From CAVTWS01 sp963738445 (GTDB lineage Bacteria > Actinomycetota > Acidimicrobiia > Acidimicrobiales > SHLQ01), in contig CAVTWS010000001.1 in NCBI GenBank assembly GCA_963738445.1, forward strand, positions 186,001-250,000: DNA of 64,000 nt, read 5' to 3'. Positions 55,170-63,917 of the stretch are shown in pieces. How positions within the stretch are numbered: position 1 is the first letter of the stretch; each line of letters begins with the position of its first letter. The position numbers were made by a program, and so were the translations under genes. The notes under the pieces were generated by a model. It worked only from the letters and a program-made list of their open reading frames with translations. It had not been told where the DNA came from and did not search any database.

Positions 55170-56261
55170 TCAGCGGGCGAAGGCGTGCTTGCGGCGCAGG
55201 AAGAGCGATTCGAAGTACCGGAAGCTGACCATGGCGGACCCGACGGTGAGCCCGGCGACGATCACGAACCGGGGCAACGTGGCGATGTCGATGTCGCCTC
55301 GCTCGATCACCTCGTCGACGAGGTTCACCACCAGCATGTGCATGAGGTACACGCCGTAGCTGACGGCGCCGATCTTGACCAGCGGCTTGAGCTTGAACAC
55401 GGGCGCCAGGCCGTTGTCCTCGCGGATCACGCACGACATGACCAGCAGGGCGAAGACCACGACGACCCACTCGACCTCGATCGAGGTGTTGGCGATCATG
55501 AGCGCAGTGATGCCGAGCCACACCGGAGCCGACCAGCGCTGCCCGACGAACTTCGAGACGACGTCGAACGAGCGCCGGTTGGCCAGCACGAAGGCGCTGA
55601 CGACGCCGAGCAGGATGGCGAGGGGCACCGACCGCACCATCTGCTCGGGCAGGGACAGGTCGGCCGCGGGCTCCCACACCCAGAGCCCGAGCACGAAATA
55701 CGCCGCCGCGGCGACCGCCACCACGGCCGAGGCGAGCCGATTGCCCAGCCACTTCAGGAGCTGGGGCCAGACCAGGTAGAACTGCTCCTCGGCAGCCAGC
55801 GACCAGGCGAAGTAGAAGATGACCCGCTGATCGGGGGTCTGCAGGTCGACGAACCAGTTGGTCGTGTAGGTCAGGAACGCCGGCAGGTTGTCCCAGAACT
55901 CGCTCTTCGCCGTGGGGTCGTTCTCGATCAGCAAGACCGCGGCGATGTAGACGAGGATGATCGTGTAGTACAGCGGGAAGATGCGAAGCAGCCGACGCAT
56001 GGCGAACGCCTTCAGCGAGATGTCGCCGTGGCGCTCCCGTTCCCGCAACAGCAGGGTCGTGATGAGGAACCCGCTGACCACGAAGAACAACTCGACACCG
56101 AGGTAGCCCGAGCCGAGGAACTCCTGTCCGGTGTAGGAACCGCCCCCGACGTGATGCCAGACCACCGCGAGTACGGCGACCGCCCGGAGTCCGTCGAGCG
56201 AGCCGAACTGCTTGGTCTGGGCGAACGAGCTGATGGTCGGGGACGATTCCAGCACGGTCAT
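55170..56261 (-). CDS. Acyltransferase-3 (OafA/YrhL-like) membrane protein
   Basis: 363 residues from the ATG at 56261 (MTVLESSPTISS); an ATG at 56279 adds six residues. Typical features: SLDGLRAVAVLAVVWHHVGG with the catalytic-region His, YLGVELFFVVSGFLITTLLLRE, AFAMRRLLRIFPLYYTIIL and about ten membrane helices to LPRFVIVAGLTVGSAMVSFRYFE. Family members O-acylate sugars or lipids of the cell envelope. Substrate unknown. Alone between P450 and a lipoprotein gene. Confidence 0.88.
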   Translation of the reverse strand: MTVLESSPTISSFAQTKQFGSLDGLRAVAVLAVVWHHVGGGSYTGQEFLGSGYLGVELFFVVSGFLITTLLLRERERHGDISLKAFAMRRLLRIFPLYYTIILVYIAAVLLIENDPTAKSEFWDNLPAFLTYTTNWFVDLQTPDQRVIFYFAWSLAAEEQFYLVWPQLLKWLGNRLASAVVAVAAAAYFVLGLWVWEPAADLSLPEQMVRSVPLAILLGVVSAFVLANRRSFDVVSKFVGQRWSAPVWLGITALMIANTSIEVEWVVVVFALLVMSCVIREDNGLAPVFKLKPLVKIGAVSYGVYLMHMLVVNLVDEVIERGDIDIATLPRFVIVAGLTVGSAMVSFRYFESLFLRRKHAFAR

Positions 56262-56361
56262 CTGAGCCACGCCCGCCATGATGGCCGGGCCTGGACCCGG
56301 GGACAATGAGTCCATCGACCGTGTTGCGCCGAGCGCGCCCGGGAGGTGGCGGCGGCGTTCC

Positions 56362-57036
56362 TCATGCGCCGGTGTACGTGACGAGGAGCGCGGCTGATGT
56401 CGTGCTGAGCGCGTTGACCGCCTCCAGCGCGGAGCTGAAGGTGTCGTCGGGGCCCAGACCCGTCGGGGTGTCGAAGGCGAACAGCGTGAACACGTACCGG
56501 TGGGTGACCCCCAGCGCCAGCTCGGGTCCGAGATACGACGGGGGTTCGCCGCCACGAATCGCCGGCTCGGCGCCGAGCACGGTGGCCGCGGCCGGCAGCT
56601 GGCCGCCGGTGAACCCGGTGCTGTCCGGGGGGATGCCGACGACGAACCAGCGGATCTCGTCGTCGTTGTCGATGTCCCGCATGACCACGGCGAGCTCCGC
56701 GGTGTCGGCGGGCACGCTGACCCATTGGAGCGGCGGTACCTGGTTGCCGCCGTCGAGCGTGTAGGCGAGCGGAATCGGGGAGCCTCCGGCGAACGTGGCG
56801 CTGCGCAGCTCGAATCCGCTCACGCCGGTCACGACCGGGGCCACGAACTCGGTGGGGGCGGGAGCGGCCCCGGCCACCTGCCCCGGGACCACCGCGGCAA
56901 CGTCGGGCGGATCCAGCTCACGGCCCGAGGTCGTGCACGATGCCGCCAACACCGCGAAAGCGATCCCGGCGACGACGAGGAATCCGACGTCCGGGACCCG
57001 TTGCCTCGACGCGAACGAGGTCGGTCGGGCGCACAT
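56362..57036 (-). CDS. YbhB/YbcL-type PEBP lipoprotein
   Basis: 224 residues from MCARPTSFASRQ. Signal peptide VGFLVVAGIAFAVLAASC with lipobox (LAASC), then a linker, then the PEBP fold: FELRSATFAGGSPIPLAYTLDGGNQVPPLQW, AELAVVMRDIDND, RWFVVGIPPDSTGFTGG, GELPPSYLGPELALGVTHRYVFTLFAFD and a C-terminal LLVTYTG. Usual DPDAP motif is DIDND here. Related to Raf kinase inhibitor-like proteins; bacterial function unclear. Extracellular, membrane-anchored. Divergent from the Mg transporter. Confidence 0.85.
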   Translation of the reverse strand: MCARPTSFASRQRVPDVGFLVVAGIAFAVLAASCTTSGRELDPPDVAAVVPGQVAGAAPAPTEFVAPVVTGVSGFELRSATFAGGSPIPLAYTLDGGNQVPPLQWVSVPADTAELAVVMRDIDNDDEIRWFVVGIPPDSTGFTGGQLPAAATVLGAEPAIRGGEPPSYLGPELALGVTHRYVFTLFAFDTPTGLGPDDTFSSALEAVNALSTTSAALLVTYTGA

Positions 57037-57078
57037 TCCCCCAGGGTACGGGGGCGGGCGGGCACACTTGGGGACGCC

Positions 57079-58319
57079 ATGGCTCCCACTGCTCGCCCCC
57101 GACTCTGGGCCCGCTCCCTTCTGGGGGCGGACCCAGCCGATGCCCGGCAGAGCTTTCTCGCCCTCTTCGTCTCTGCTCTCACCAGTCTGATCGCCGGTGT
57201 CGTGCTGGCGGGCGCCGGCGACACGTTGGAGAAGTACCCGGGCCTCTTCCTCCTGGTGCCGGCGGCGATCGGCTTCCGCGGCAACATCTTCGGCGCCCTC
57301 GGCAGCCGCCTCGGCACCACGATCCACACCGGCACGTTCTCGCTCAGCCGGCGCCCGTCGTCGGTCCTGGGCCAGAACACCCTGGCGTCGCTGGCTCTCA
57401 CGGTGGCGTTGTCCGTGGCGCTCGCCGTGCTGGCCTCGGTCGTCGCACTGGCGTTCAACGTGACCGGAACGATCTCGGTCGCCGACTACATCGCCGTGTC
57501 CATCATCGCCGGAATCCTGGCGTCGGTCGGTCGTGCTCGCCATCACGATCGTCGCTGGCGGCGCTGACCCAGCGACGCGCGGTGGGACCTCGACAACGTC
57601 ATGTCGCCCCTGATCACCGCCGCCGGCGACTTCTTCACGCTGCCGGCCCTGATCTTCTCGGCCCGGTTCGCCCGGGTCGACCTGGTGACCCCCATCATCG
57701 CCTGGATCGGGGTCGGCGTCGCGGTCGCTCGGCGTCGTGCTGAGCCTGAGGTCGGGTCTCGCCGAGCTGGCCCGCATCGTCAAGGAGTCCCTGCCCGTGC
57801 TGTGCGTCGCCGGCATGTTCGATCTCGTCGCCGGCATCGTCGTCGAGAAGCGCCTCGACAGCTTCGTGGCCCTCCCTGCGCTGCTCGATCCTGCTGCCCG
57901 GCTATCTCGAGACGGCGCGGGGCGTTGGGCGGGATCTTGTCGAGCCGGTTGTCGACCAAGTTCCATCTCGGCCTCGTGGAGCCGAGTCCCTGGCCGGGTC
58001 GCCTGGCCGTGGCGCGACGTGCGCCTCATCTCGTGGCTCGCCGCACCGACGTTCGCCGTCAACGGGTGGTGGCCCAGTATCGGCGCCGAGATCACCGGCG
58101 AGCGCCGGCCCCGGGTTGGGTCGACATGGTGTTGGTCTCGCTGCTCGGCGGCGTCGTTGCGACCTGGCGGTCGTCGCCGTCGCCTACTACGGGACCATGA
58201 CGGCCATGCGGCTCGGCGCCGACCCCGACACCTACGGCACGCCGCTGGTGACCGCCAGCCTCGATTTCGTCGGCGCCTTCAGCCTCATCTTCGCCGCCGT
58301 CGCCCTCGGGATCATCTGA
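57079..58319 (+). CDS. MgtE/SLC41-type divalent cation transporter membrane domain (frameshifted)
   Basis: About 413 residues in joined frames. First half: LLGADPADARQSFLALFVSALTSLIAGVVLAG, FLLVPAAIGFRGNIFGALGSRLGTTIHTG with the SLC41-like cation site, TLASLALTVALSVALAVLASVVALAF. Second half in other frames repeats the fold: MSPLITAAGDFFTLPALIFSARF, GILSSRLSTKFHLG, YGTPLVTASLDFVGAFSLIFAAVALGII. Frame breaks near 57540, 57720, 57900, 57930, 58000-58150. No CBS or N domain, so it is the membrane-only form. Directly followed by a PhoU/TrkA-C protein that may regulate it. Confidence 0.8.
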
Positions 58320-58377
58320 TGCCGACCGCCCCTTCAGCTCACCCCGCCGTTCCCCCTACACTCTGCATCGAGGACTG

Positions 58378-59616
58378 ATGGACGATCGACCCCGCAACCT
58401 CCGATCCATGCTGGCGGAGGCCAAGGATCTCTCCGAGTTGATGGTCGACATCGCGTACGCGGCGTTGTACTTCGGCGACCCGGACATGGCTGAGGAAGTC
58501 CGGGACCTCGAGGACACCATGAGCGACCTGGTGCACGACATGCGCACCGTCTGCGTGCTCGGCGCCCGAAGACCCAAGGAAGCCGAAGGCATGGCCTCGG
58601 TCCTCCAGGTCATCTCCGCTATCGCCCGGATCGCCGATGATGCCGTGGGGATCGCCCGGATCGTCACCCATCGGCTGGGGATCCCGCGCGAGCTGGTCGC
58701 CGACCTGGCCGAGGCGGAGGAAGTGAACCACCGGGTGCTGGTCAGCGCCGGATCCCAGATGGCGAACCGGCGGCTGTCGGACCTCCAACTCCCGGTCGGG
58801 GTCGGGATGCGGGTCGTGGCGGTGCGCCGAGGGCGGGACTGGGACACCGACATCGACGGCGACACGTTGCTGGTCCCGGGCGATGTGCTGTTCCTGAAGG
58901 GCGCCCCGGCGGGGATCACCCGCCTCCGGGAACTGGCCGACGCACCGTCGTGGGAGCCGCCGAAGGTCGAAGGCGGGGTCATCACCGACCTCGACCGTGC
59001 CGTCGACGTGCTCGTCGAGATGAAGAACCTGTCCGAGGCGGCCGTCGGTCTCGCCTACTCGGCGCTGGTCCTCGCCGACGCCGGCCTGGCGGCCGAGGTC
59101 CGGCACCTCGAAGCCCGGCTCGACGAGATGAAGGACCGGCTGGAGTTGTGGGTGCTGCGGGCCAGCCGTAACCCGGAGGTCGACCCGTCACCGCTGCGGG
59201 GGCTGCTCCACCTGGCCCAGGCCGCCGAGGACATCGGCGACCAGGCGAGCCAGATGGTGTGGCTGATCGAGCGCCAGGAGGAGGTGCACCCGATCCTCGG
59301 CATCGCTCTCGGCGACAGCGACGAAGTGGTCATGCGGGTGCCGGTGGCGGCGGGTTCGAGCATCGAGGGCAAGTCGTTGTCCGAGCTCCACCTCAACATC
59401 GAGCCGGGATTCAACGTGCTCGCCATACGCCGCGCCGGCGGCTACGTCTATCGCCCACGTGGCAACGTCCGCCTGCAGGTCGGCGATGCCCTCCTCGCCA
59501 CCGGGCCGGAGGAAGGCCGGGAGAAACTGGCCCTCATGTGCGGGTACCGGTTGTGGATCGACGACGAGACCGGCGAGATGGAACTCGAGCCGATCGATGG
59601 TGCCGCGCGGCCGTGA
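58378..59616 (+). CDS. PhoU-TrkA_C tandem protein, likely transporter regulator
   Basis: 412 residues with a duplicated layout. A PhoU-like helical segment (KDLSELMVDIAYAALYFGDPDMAEEVRDLE) and a TrkA_C/RCK_C beta domain (GMRVVAVRRGRDWDTDIDGDTLLVPGDVLFLKG) are repeated (KNLSEAAVGLAYSALVLADAGLAAEVRHLE; GFNVLAIRRAGGYVYRPRGNVRLQVGDALLATG). TrkA_C domains bind ions or nucleotides. It follows the Mg transporter gene by 58 bases, so it is inferred to gate or regulate it. Cytoplasmic. Complete. Confidence 0.85.
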   Translation: MDDRPRNLRSMLAEAKDLSELMVDIAYAALYFGDPDMAEEVRDLEDTMSDLVHDMRTVCVLGARRPKEAEGMASVLQVISAIARIADDAVGIARIVTHRLGIPRELVADLAEAEEVNHRVLVSAGSQMANRRLSDLQLPVGVGMRVVAVRRGRDWDTDIDGDTLLVPGDVLFLKGAPAGITRLRELADAPSWEPPKVEGGVITDLDRAVDVLVEMKNLSEAAVGLAYSALVLADAGLAAEVRHLEARLDEMKDRLELWVLRASRNPEVDPSPLRGLLHLAQAAEDIGDQASQMVWLIERQEEVHPILGIALGDSDEVVMRVPVAAGSSIEGKSLSELHLNIEPGFNVLAIRRAGGYVYRPRGNVRLQVGDALLATGPEEGREKLALMCGYRLWIDDETGEMELEPIDGAARP

Positions 59617-59653
59617 ACATGGGACTGTCGGGCGGTCCCCGGGCGTCGGACTG

Positions 59654-60631
59654 ATGTCCTCGTCGGCGCCGGTAGCGTCCTTTGACGTGAGCGACGATCT
59701 TCGCATCATGACGGTGCACGCCCATCCCGACGACGAAGCCAGCAAGGGTGCGGCCACGATCGCCCGCTATCACCAGGCGGGCGTTCGGTCGCTCCTCGTG
59801 TGCTGCACCGGCGGTGAAGAAGGCGAGATCCAGAACCCCGACCTCGATCTCGCCCACATCGTCGACCGCCTGCCCTACATCCGCGCCGCCGAGCTCGAGT
59901 TGTCGCGACGGATCATCGGCTACGACGAGCTGGTCATGCTCGGCTACCGCGATTCCGGCATGCCCGACTCTGACGCGAACAACCACGCCGAGTCTTTCCA
60001 TGCCGCCGACCTCGATGCTGCGGTCGGTCGTCTGGTCGAGGCGATCCGTCGGTTCAAGCCCCAGGTGATCGTCACCTACCCCGACGACCAGCAGGGCTAC
60101 CGGCACCCGGACCACATCCGGGTCAACGAGATCTCCGAACCCGCCTTCGACCGGGCCGGCGATCCGGCCTGGTATCCCGAGGCCGGCGAACCGTGGGAGC
60201 CGCTCAAGCTCTATTACACGGTGTGGTCGCGGGTCCGGATCGAGGCCCTTCACGAGGCCTACCTCGCCCAGGGCATCGAGTCGCCGTACAACGAGGGCTG
60301 GTTCACCCGGCCGTCCCAGGACGATCGCATCACCACCCGGATCGACATCGCGGCCTACTACGGCATCCGCTCCGCCGCCCTCCGCGCCCACGCCACCCAG
60401 GTGGACCCCCGGGAGCGGTTCTGGTTCGGCCTGCCCGACTCGGTCGCGGCCGAGGCCTACCCGTGGGACGACTACATCCTCGCCCGGTCGCGCGTCGATG
60501 GGCCGGACCAGGAGTACGACCTCTTCGCCGGCATCGCCGCGGTCCTCCCGTCGCCCGAGGTCGAGCCGTCGCACTTCGTCGCCAACCCGCATCCCGATCC
60601 CGCCGACACCGCCGCCGCGGCCGCACCATGA
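59654..60631 (+). CDS. mca: Mycothiol S-conjugate amidase (Mca/PIG-L family)
   Basis: 325 residues from the ATG at 59654; a GTG at 59687 (VSDDLRIMTV) may be the true start, as similarity begins there. Zinc motif TVHAHPDDEASKG, then VRSLLVCCTGGEEGEIQNP, typical of Mca rather than MshB, then YRDSGMPDSDANNH, VIVTYPDDQQGYRHPDHIRVNE with second zinc His, IDIAAYYGIRSAALRAHATQVDPRERFWF. Hydrolyses mycothiol S-conjugates to mercapturates, a detoxification route found in Actinobacteria. Overlaps the next gene (ATGA). Confidence 0.88.
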   Translation: MSSSAPVASFDVSDDLRIMTVHAHPDDEASKGAATIARYHQAGVRSLLVCCTGGEEGEIQNPDLDLAHIVDRLPYIRAAELELSRRIIGYDELVMLGYRDSGMPDSDANNHAESFHAADLDAAVGRLVEAIRRFKPQVIVTYPDDQQGYRHPDHIRVNEISEPAFDRAGDPAWYPEAGEPWEPLKLYYTVWSRVRIEALHEAYLAQGIESPYNEGWFTRPSQDDRITTRIDIAAYYGIRSAALRAHATQVDPRERFWFGLPDSVAAEAYPWDDYILARSRVDGPDQEYDLFAGIAAVLPSPEVEPSHFVANPHPDPADTAAAAAP

Positions 60632-61017
60632 ACCCGTTCGACGACGAGTTCCTCGCCCGCTACGCCGCCGGCGCCACCGTCCTCCCGGCCGATCCCGAGG
60701 CGACCGCCGTCATCCAGTACCTCGTCGAGGGGCTCCCCGGCGGCAAACGCTGGTTCTACGAGGAGGTCCGATCGGGTGCGGTGACCGAGTGCCGGGCCGG
60801 ACGCCACCCCGATCCCCTCGTCACCGTCACGTGGAAAGCCGATGCGGCCCTCGCCGTGACCGGCGGCTCCCTGTCCGACGACGAGGCGTACATGCGTGGC
60901 GACACCAAGGTCGAAGGCGCCTACGAGGTGTGGCTCGACACGTTGCACCCGTGGCGCACGAGCACCGAACGCCGTGCCCTGTTGGCGTCGCTCGTCGCCA
61001 GTTGCGAGCCCGCGTGA
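60628..61017 (+). CDS. SCP2 sterol-binding-domain-like protein
   Basis: 129 residues from the ATG overlapping the mca stop. The SCP2-like fold is suggested by TAVIQYLVEGLPGGKRWFYEEVRSGAV, PDPLVTVTWKADAALAVTGGSLSDDEAYMRGDTKVEGAYEVWLDTL. The family holds hydrophobic ligands in a tunnel. No catalytic residues are expected. The stop overlaps the ROK kinase start (GTGA), so mca, this gene and the ROK gene form one operon. Ligand unknown. Confidence 0.75.
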   Translation: MNPFDDEFLARYAAGATVLPADPEATAVIQYLVEGLPGGKRWFYEEVRSGAVTECRAGRHPDPLVTVTWKADAALAVTGGSLSDDEAYMRGDTKVEGAYEVWLDTLHPWRTSTERRALLASLVASCEPA

Positions 61018-61994
61018 CCCCTCCCCGGCCGACCGACCCCTTGGCCGTCGGAATCGATGTGGGCGGCAGCAAGATCCAGGCCGTGGGCATCGACCCGGCA
61101 AACCCGGCCGTGATCGTGTCGCAGGCCCGCGTCCCCACCCCGAAGGGCGCCGACGCGCTCGTGGGCGCCATCGAGTCCCTCACCCTCGAGCTCACCCCGG
61201 CCCCGACCTCGATCGGCTTGGGTCTGGCCGGGCTCGTCGACCGGGCCGGCCGGTATCGGTACGGCGCCAACATCCCCGGCGTACTCGACATCTCGCTCCC
61301 GGATCGCCTGGCGCACCTGTGCGACACCGTCGTCGCCGACAACGACAGCACCTGCGCGGCGTGGGGCGAGTTCCGGGTCGGCGCCGGTGCCGGGGCGGCC
61401 GACGGGGTGTTCCTCGGCCTGGGAAGCGGCCTCGGAGCCGGGTTCGTGTCGAACGGCATGTTGGTGCGCGGTAGTGAAGGGTTCGCCGGCGAGGCCGGAC
61501 ACATGATCGTCGTGGCCGACGGCGAGCTCTGCTCGTGCGGTCGGCGCGGCTGCTGGGAGCGCTACACATCGGGTGCCGCGCTGGGCCGGTTGGCGGCCAC
61601 CCAACTCCAGGCCGGTCGAGGTAAGGCCTACCTGGCGCTCGCCGGCCCCGGGCAGCCGGTCCGGGGCGAGCACGTCACCGCCGCGTTCATCGCCGGCGAC
61701 CCCGATGCGGTCGAGGCCATCAGCTCGCTGGCCCGGTGGACCGCGCTCGGGCTGTCGAACCTGATCAACCTGATGGATCCGCGCATCGTGGTGCTCGGTG
61801 GCGGTGTGGTCGAGCCGTTGGGCGGGGCGTTCTGCCAACAGGTGCAGGAGCTCCTGCCCCAGTTCCTCATGGGGGCCGAGTTCCGGACACCCGTCGTCGT
61901 GAAGCCGGCGGTGCTCGGCAACAAAGCCGGCGCGATCGGTGCCGCGCTGCTCGGCATCGACCGCGTGGGTGGCGTCGACCTGCTCCCGACCTGA
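61014..61994 (+). CDS. ROK-family protein, glucokinase-like
   Basis: 326 residues from the GTG (VTPPRPTDPLAVGIDVGGSK). ATP-binding AVGIDVGGSKIQAVG, ADNDSTCAAWGEF with the catalytic Asp region, LGLGSGLGAGFVSNG, the sugar-site GFAGEAGHMIV and the ROK zinc motif LCSCGRRGCWERYTSG (C-x-C-G-x2-G-C-x-E). IVVLGGGVVEPLG near the end. ATP-dependent hexokinase for glucose or N-acyl sugars; no DNA-binding domain, so not a repressor. Substrate preference is inferred. Confidence 0.88.
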   Translation: MTPPRPTDPLAVGIDVGGSKIQAVGIDPANPAVIVSQARVPTPKGADALVGAIESLTLELTPAPTSIGLGLAGLVDRAGRYRYGANIPGVLDISLPDRLAHLCDTVVADNDSTCAAWGEFRVGAGAGAADGVFLGLGSGLGAGFVSNGMLVRGSEGFAGEAGHMIVVADGELCSCGRRGCWERYTSGAALGRLAATQLQAGRGKAYLALAGPGQPVRGEHVTAAFIAGDPDAVEAISSLARWTALGLSNLINLMDPRIVVLGGGVVEPLGGAFCQQVQELLPQFLMGAEFRTPVVVKPAVLGNKAGAIGAALLGIDRVGGVDLLPT

Positions 61995-62020
61995 CAGTGA
62001 GGCCAGTCGGGCCGAGCCAC

Positions 62021-62075
62021 GAGGTGTGCGGAGCTTCGAGGTGTGCGGAGCTACGAGGAGTGAGCTACGAGGCGT
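62021..62075. repeat. Short degenerate tandem repeat, 17-bp unit
   Basis: GAGGTGTGCGGAGCTTC at 62021, repeated at 62038 with one change, and a shortened 14-base copy at 62055 (GAGGAGTGAGCTAC), then GAGGCGTG. Located between the ROK gene and the convergent ChbG gene and reaching into the latter's last codons. Confidence 0.7.
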
Positions 62076-62895
62076 GTTGGCGCTGCGCGGTGCGCAGGCC
62101 GCGGTAGCCGATCAGCTCGACACCGGCATCGGCGATCGTGGTGCGCCGGTTCGCCGCGGTGAGCAGGGCCAGATCGGCGGTGCGCCGGGAGGCCAGCGGA
62201 TCGGCCGCCTCCAGTTCCGGGGTGCCGGCCGCCGGGCGCAGGACGAGCTCGGTGATGCCGGGTTCGAGACCGGTGAGCATCGCCAACCAGGCGTCGTCGT
62301 CGGCCGACGCGAGCTCTACGACCTGGTCGGGCATCAGCACACCCTCCTCGGCGGCGAGCTGGCGGAAGGGGAAGCCGGCGACCTGCTCGCTGCGGGCGTC
62401 CTGCAGGCGGATCGGCAGCCCGAAGTCGACGGCCAGGTCGAGGTAGACGTCGAAGAACTCGGGCCGCTGTTGGAGGGCGTACAGGTGGGTCGACAGGTGG
62501 GTGATCTCGAATCCCCACAACACGGCGCGCTCCACCTGGCTGCGCAGCTCCCGGCGGACCTCGGTGAGGTCGGCGTGATCCCAGAGGTCGGAGACGGTGC
62601 GGGGGAAGCCGCCGTCGCCGTCGAGGAGCGACGGGGCATGCGTGATCGGGCCCCAGCGAAGGGTCTCGAGTTCGGCGTTGAGGGTCAGGTGAACGCCGAC
62701 GTCGCCGCCGCGGTAGGCCAAGGCCGCGTGCCGAGCCCACGGGCAGGGCACCATCAGGCCGGCGGTCGTGGCGGTGCCGGCTCGGAGGGAGTCGAAGACA
62801 CCGACGTTGGCGGCATGGCAGCTGCCCAGACGATCGGCCGACACGATCAGCAGCCGGGCGTCGGGGCGGTATCCGAGGATCTCTGCCGCGCTCAT
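62065..62895 (-). CDS. YdjC/ChbG-type carbohydrate deacetylase
   Basis: 276 residues, one frame. RLLIVSADRLGSCHAANVGVFDSLRAGTATTAGLMVPC is the family's strand-1/metal Asp region (DD is reduced to AD here), GGDVGVHLTLNAELE carries a zinc His, ITHLSTHLYALQQRPEFF carries the second His pair, then LPIRLQDARSE. ChbG family removes acetyl groups from chitooligosaccharides; many homologues have other substrates. The usual second Asp is not seen, so activity is not certain. Confidence 0.82.
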   Translation of the reverse strand: MSAAEILGYRPDARLLIVSADRLGSCHAANVGVFDSLRAGTATTAGLMVPCPWARHAALAYRGGDVGVHLTLNAELETLRWGPITHAPSLLDGDGGFPRTVSDLWDHADLTEVRRELRSQVERAVLWGFEITHLSTHLYALQQRPEFFDVYLDLAVDFGLPIRLQDARSEQVAGFPFRQLAAEEGVLMPDQVVELASADDDAWLAMLTGLEPGITELVLRPAAGTPELEAADPLASRRTADLALLTAANRRTTIADAGVELIGYRGLRTAQRQHAS

Positions 62896-62907
62896 GACGG
62901 TGTCACG

Positions 62908-63567
62908 CTACCCGCCGCGCTCAGGCGGGGGCGCGCTGTCGATGGGCAGGTCGGCGGTGCCGCAGGCCCCCCACAACCCGAGCCCGCTGGATCGGGCCGC
63001 CTCGACGGCGGCGGCGAACGTGGTTGAGTAGGCGCCGTTCGGCTCGATGACCAGGATGTCGGCGTAGCCGTCGGTGACCAGGGAGAGGTTGACGAACAGG
63101 CCGTCGGCCGAGCGGAACACGTGGGCGAGCAGGCGGTCGTAGCGATCTCTCGGCTCGACATCGAGCACGAGCTGGACGGGGGTTCCTTCGGGCACCAGAT
63201 CGGCCAGGCGCGCCGAGGCCTCGGCGCCGAAACACTCGACCGGCCCATCCGGGTCGACCGTCTCGGGTGTGTCGATCCCGAGGAGGCGCACATGTTCCTC
63301 ACGACCGTCGATCTCGGCCACCAACGTGTCGCCATCGATCACGGTGACCACGGTGGCGTTGGCCGGGTGATCGGGGAGCTCACTCGCCGCGGTGACATTT
63401 GGCCTAACCGTCGCGGCGTCAGCCTCCGACGAGGAGCTCGCGGCGCAGGCGCCGAGGGCGAGACCGGCGAGCACAGTGATGGCGAGGCGGCACAGCCAGG
63501 GGAGGCGCCGGACGGCACCGTCGCCGAAGCGAACGGCGTCGCCGATGCCGATGCCGGATGAGGTCAC
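62908..63567 (-). CDS. SNase-like (thermonuclease) lipoprotein
   Basis: 219 residues. Signal peptide LCRLAITVLAGLALGAC with lipobox (ALGAC) after an Arg-containing start, then a Ser/Ala linker and the OB-fold nuclease: VVTVIDGDTLVAEIDGREEHVRLLGIDTPETVDPDGPVECFG (catalytic Arg and Glu) and LDVEPRDRYDRLLAHVF (second Arg). Secreted, membrane-anchored nuclease; needs Ca in the model family. ATGA overlap with the upstream small gene. Confidence 0.88.
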   Translation of the reverse strand: MTSSGIGIGDAVRFGDGAVRRLPWLCRLAITVLAGLALGACAASSSSEADAATVRPNVTAASELPDHPANATVVTVIDGDTLVAEIDGREEHVRLLGIDTPETVDPDGPVECFGAEASARLADLVPEGTPVQLVLDVEPRDRYDRLLAHVFRSADGLFVNLSLVTDGYADILVIEPNGAYSTTFAAAVEAARSSGLGLWGACGTADLPIDSAPPPERGG

Positions 63568-63779
63568 GCGGCGTCGGCCAACGGACGACGGGCATTGCGG
63601 AGCGCCTCGCGGGCCTGGGCCACGCCGCGGCGGCCGACCTGGCGGGTGCGGTCATCCAAGCGCCAGGTCATCGGAGTGATCGCGACCGGACGCTCGGTGG
63701 CGCGTCCCCGGCGGGTGCGAAGCGCCGTGGGTGTGTTGCGTTCGACGAGCTCGAGCGGGAGGTGAGGTTCCTGGGCCAT
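63564..63779 (-). CDS. Hypothetical small basic protein
   Basis: 71 residues from the ATG at 63779 (MAQEPHLPLELVERN). Content: TPTALRTRRGRATERPVAITPMTWRLDDRTRQVGRRGVAQAREALRNARRP, basic, no membrane helix or recognised motif. Its stop overlaps the nuclease lipoprotein start (ATGA), which supports it as real and co-transcribed. An in-frame start further upstream (63845) would overlap the opposite promoter region and is less likely. Function unknown. Confidence 0.5.
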   Translation of the reverse strand: MAQEPHLPLELVERNTPTALRTRRGRATERPVAITPMTWRLDDRTRQVGRRGVAQAREALRNARRPLADAA

Positions 63780-63917
63780 GAGTGCATTCTGCAGAAGGGG
63801 TGTGACATCGTCGGTCGTGACAACGCTGGCGGCGGCCCTGCTCATCCCGGCGGCGAGGACTTCCGCTCGAATCGACCATTGCCGCCCGGCCCGCGTACGA
63901 GTATATTGAGGTTTCTC

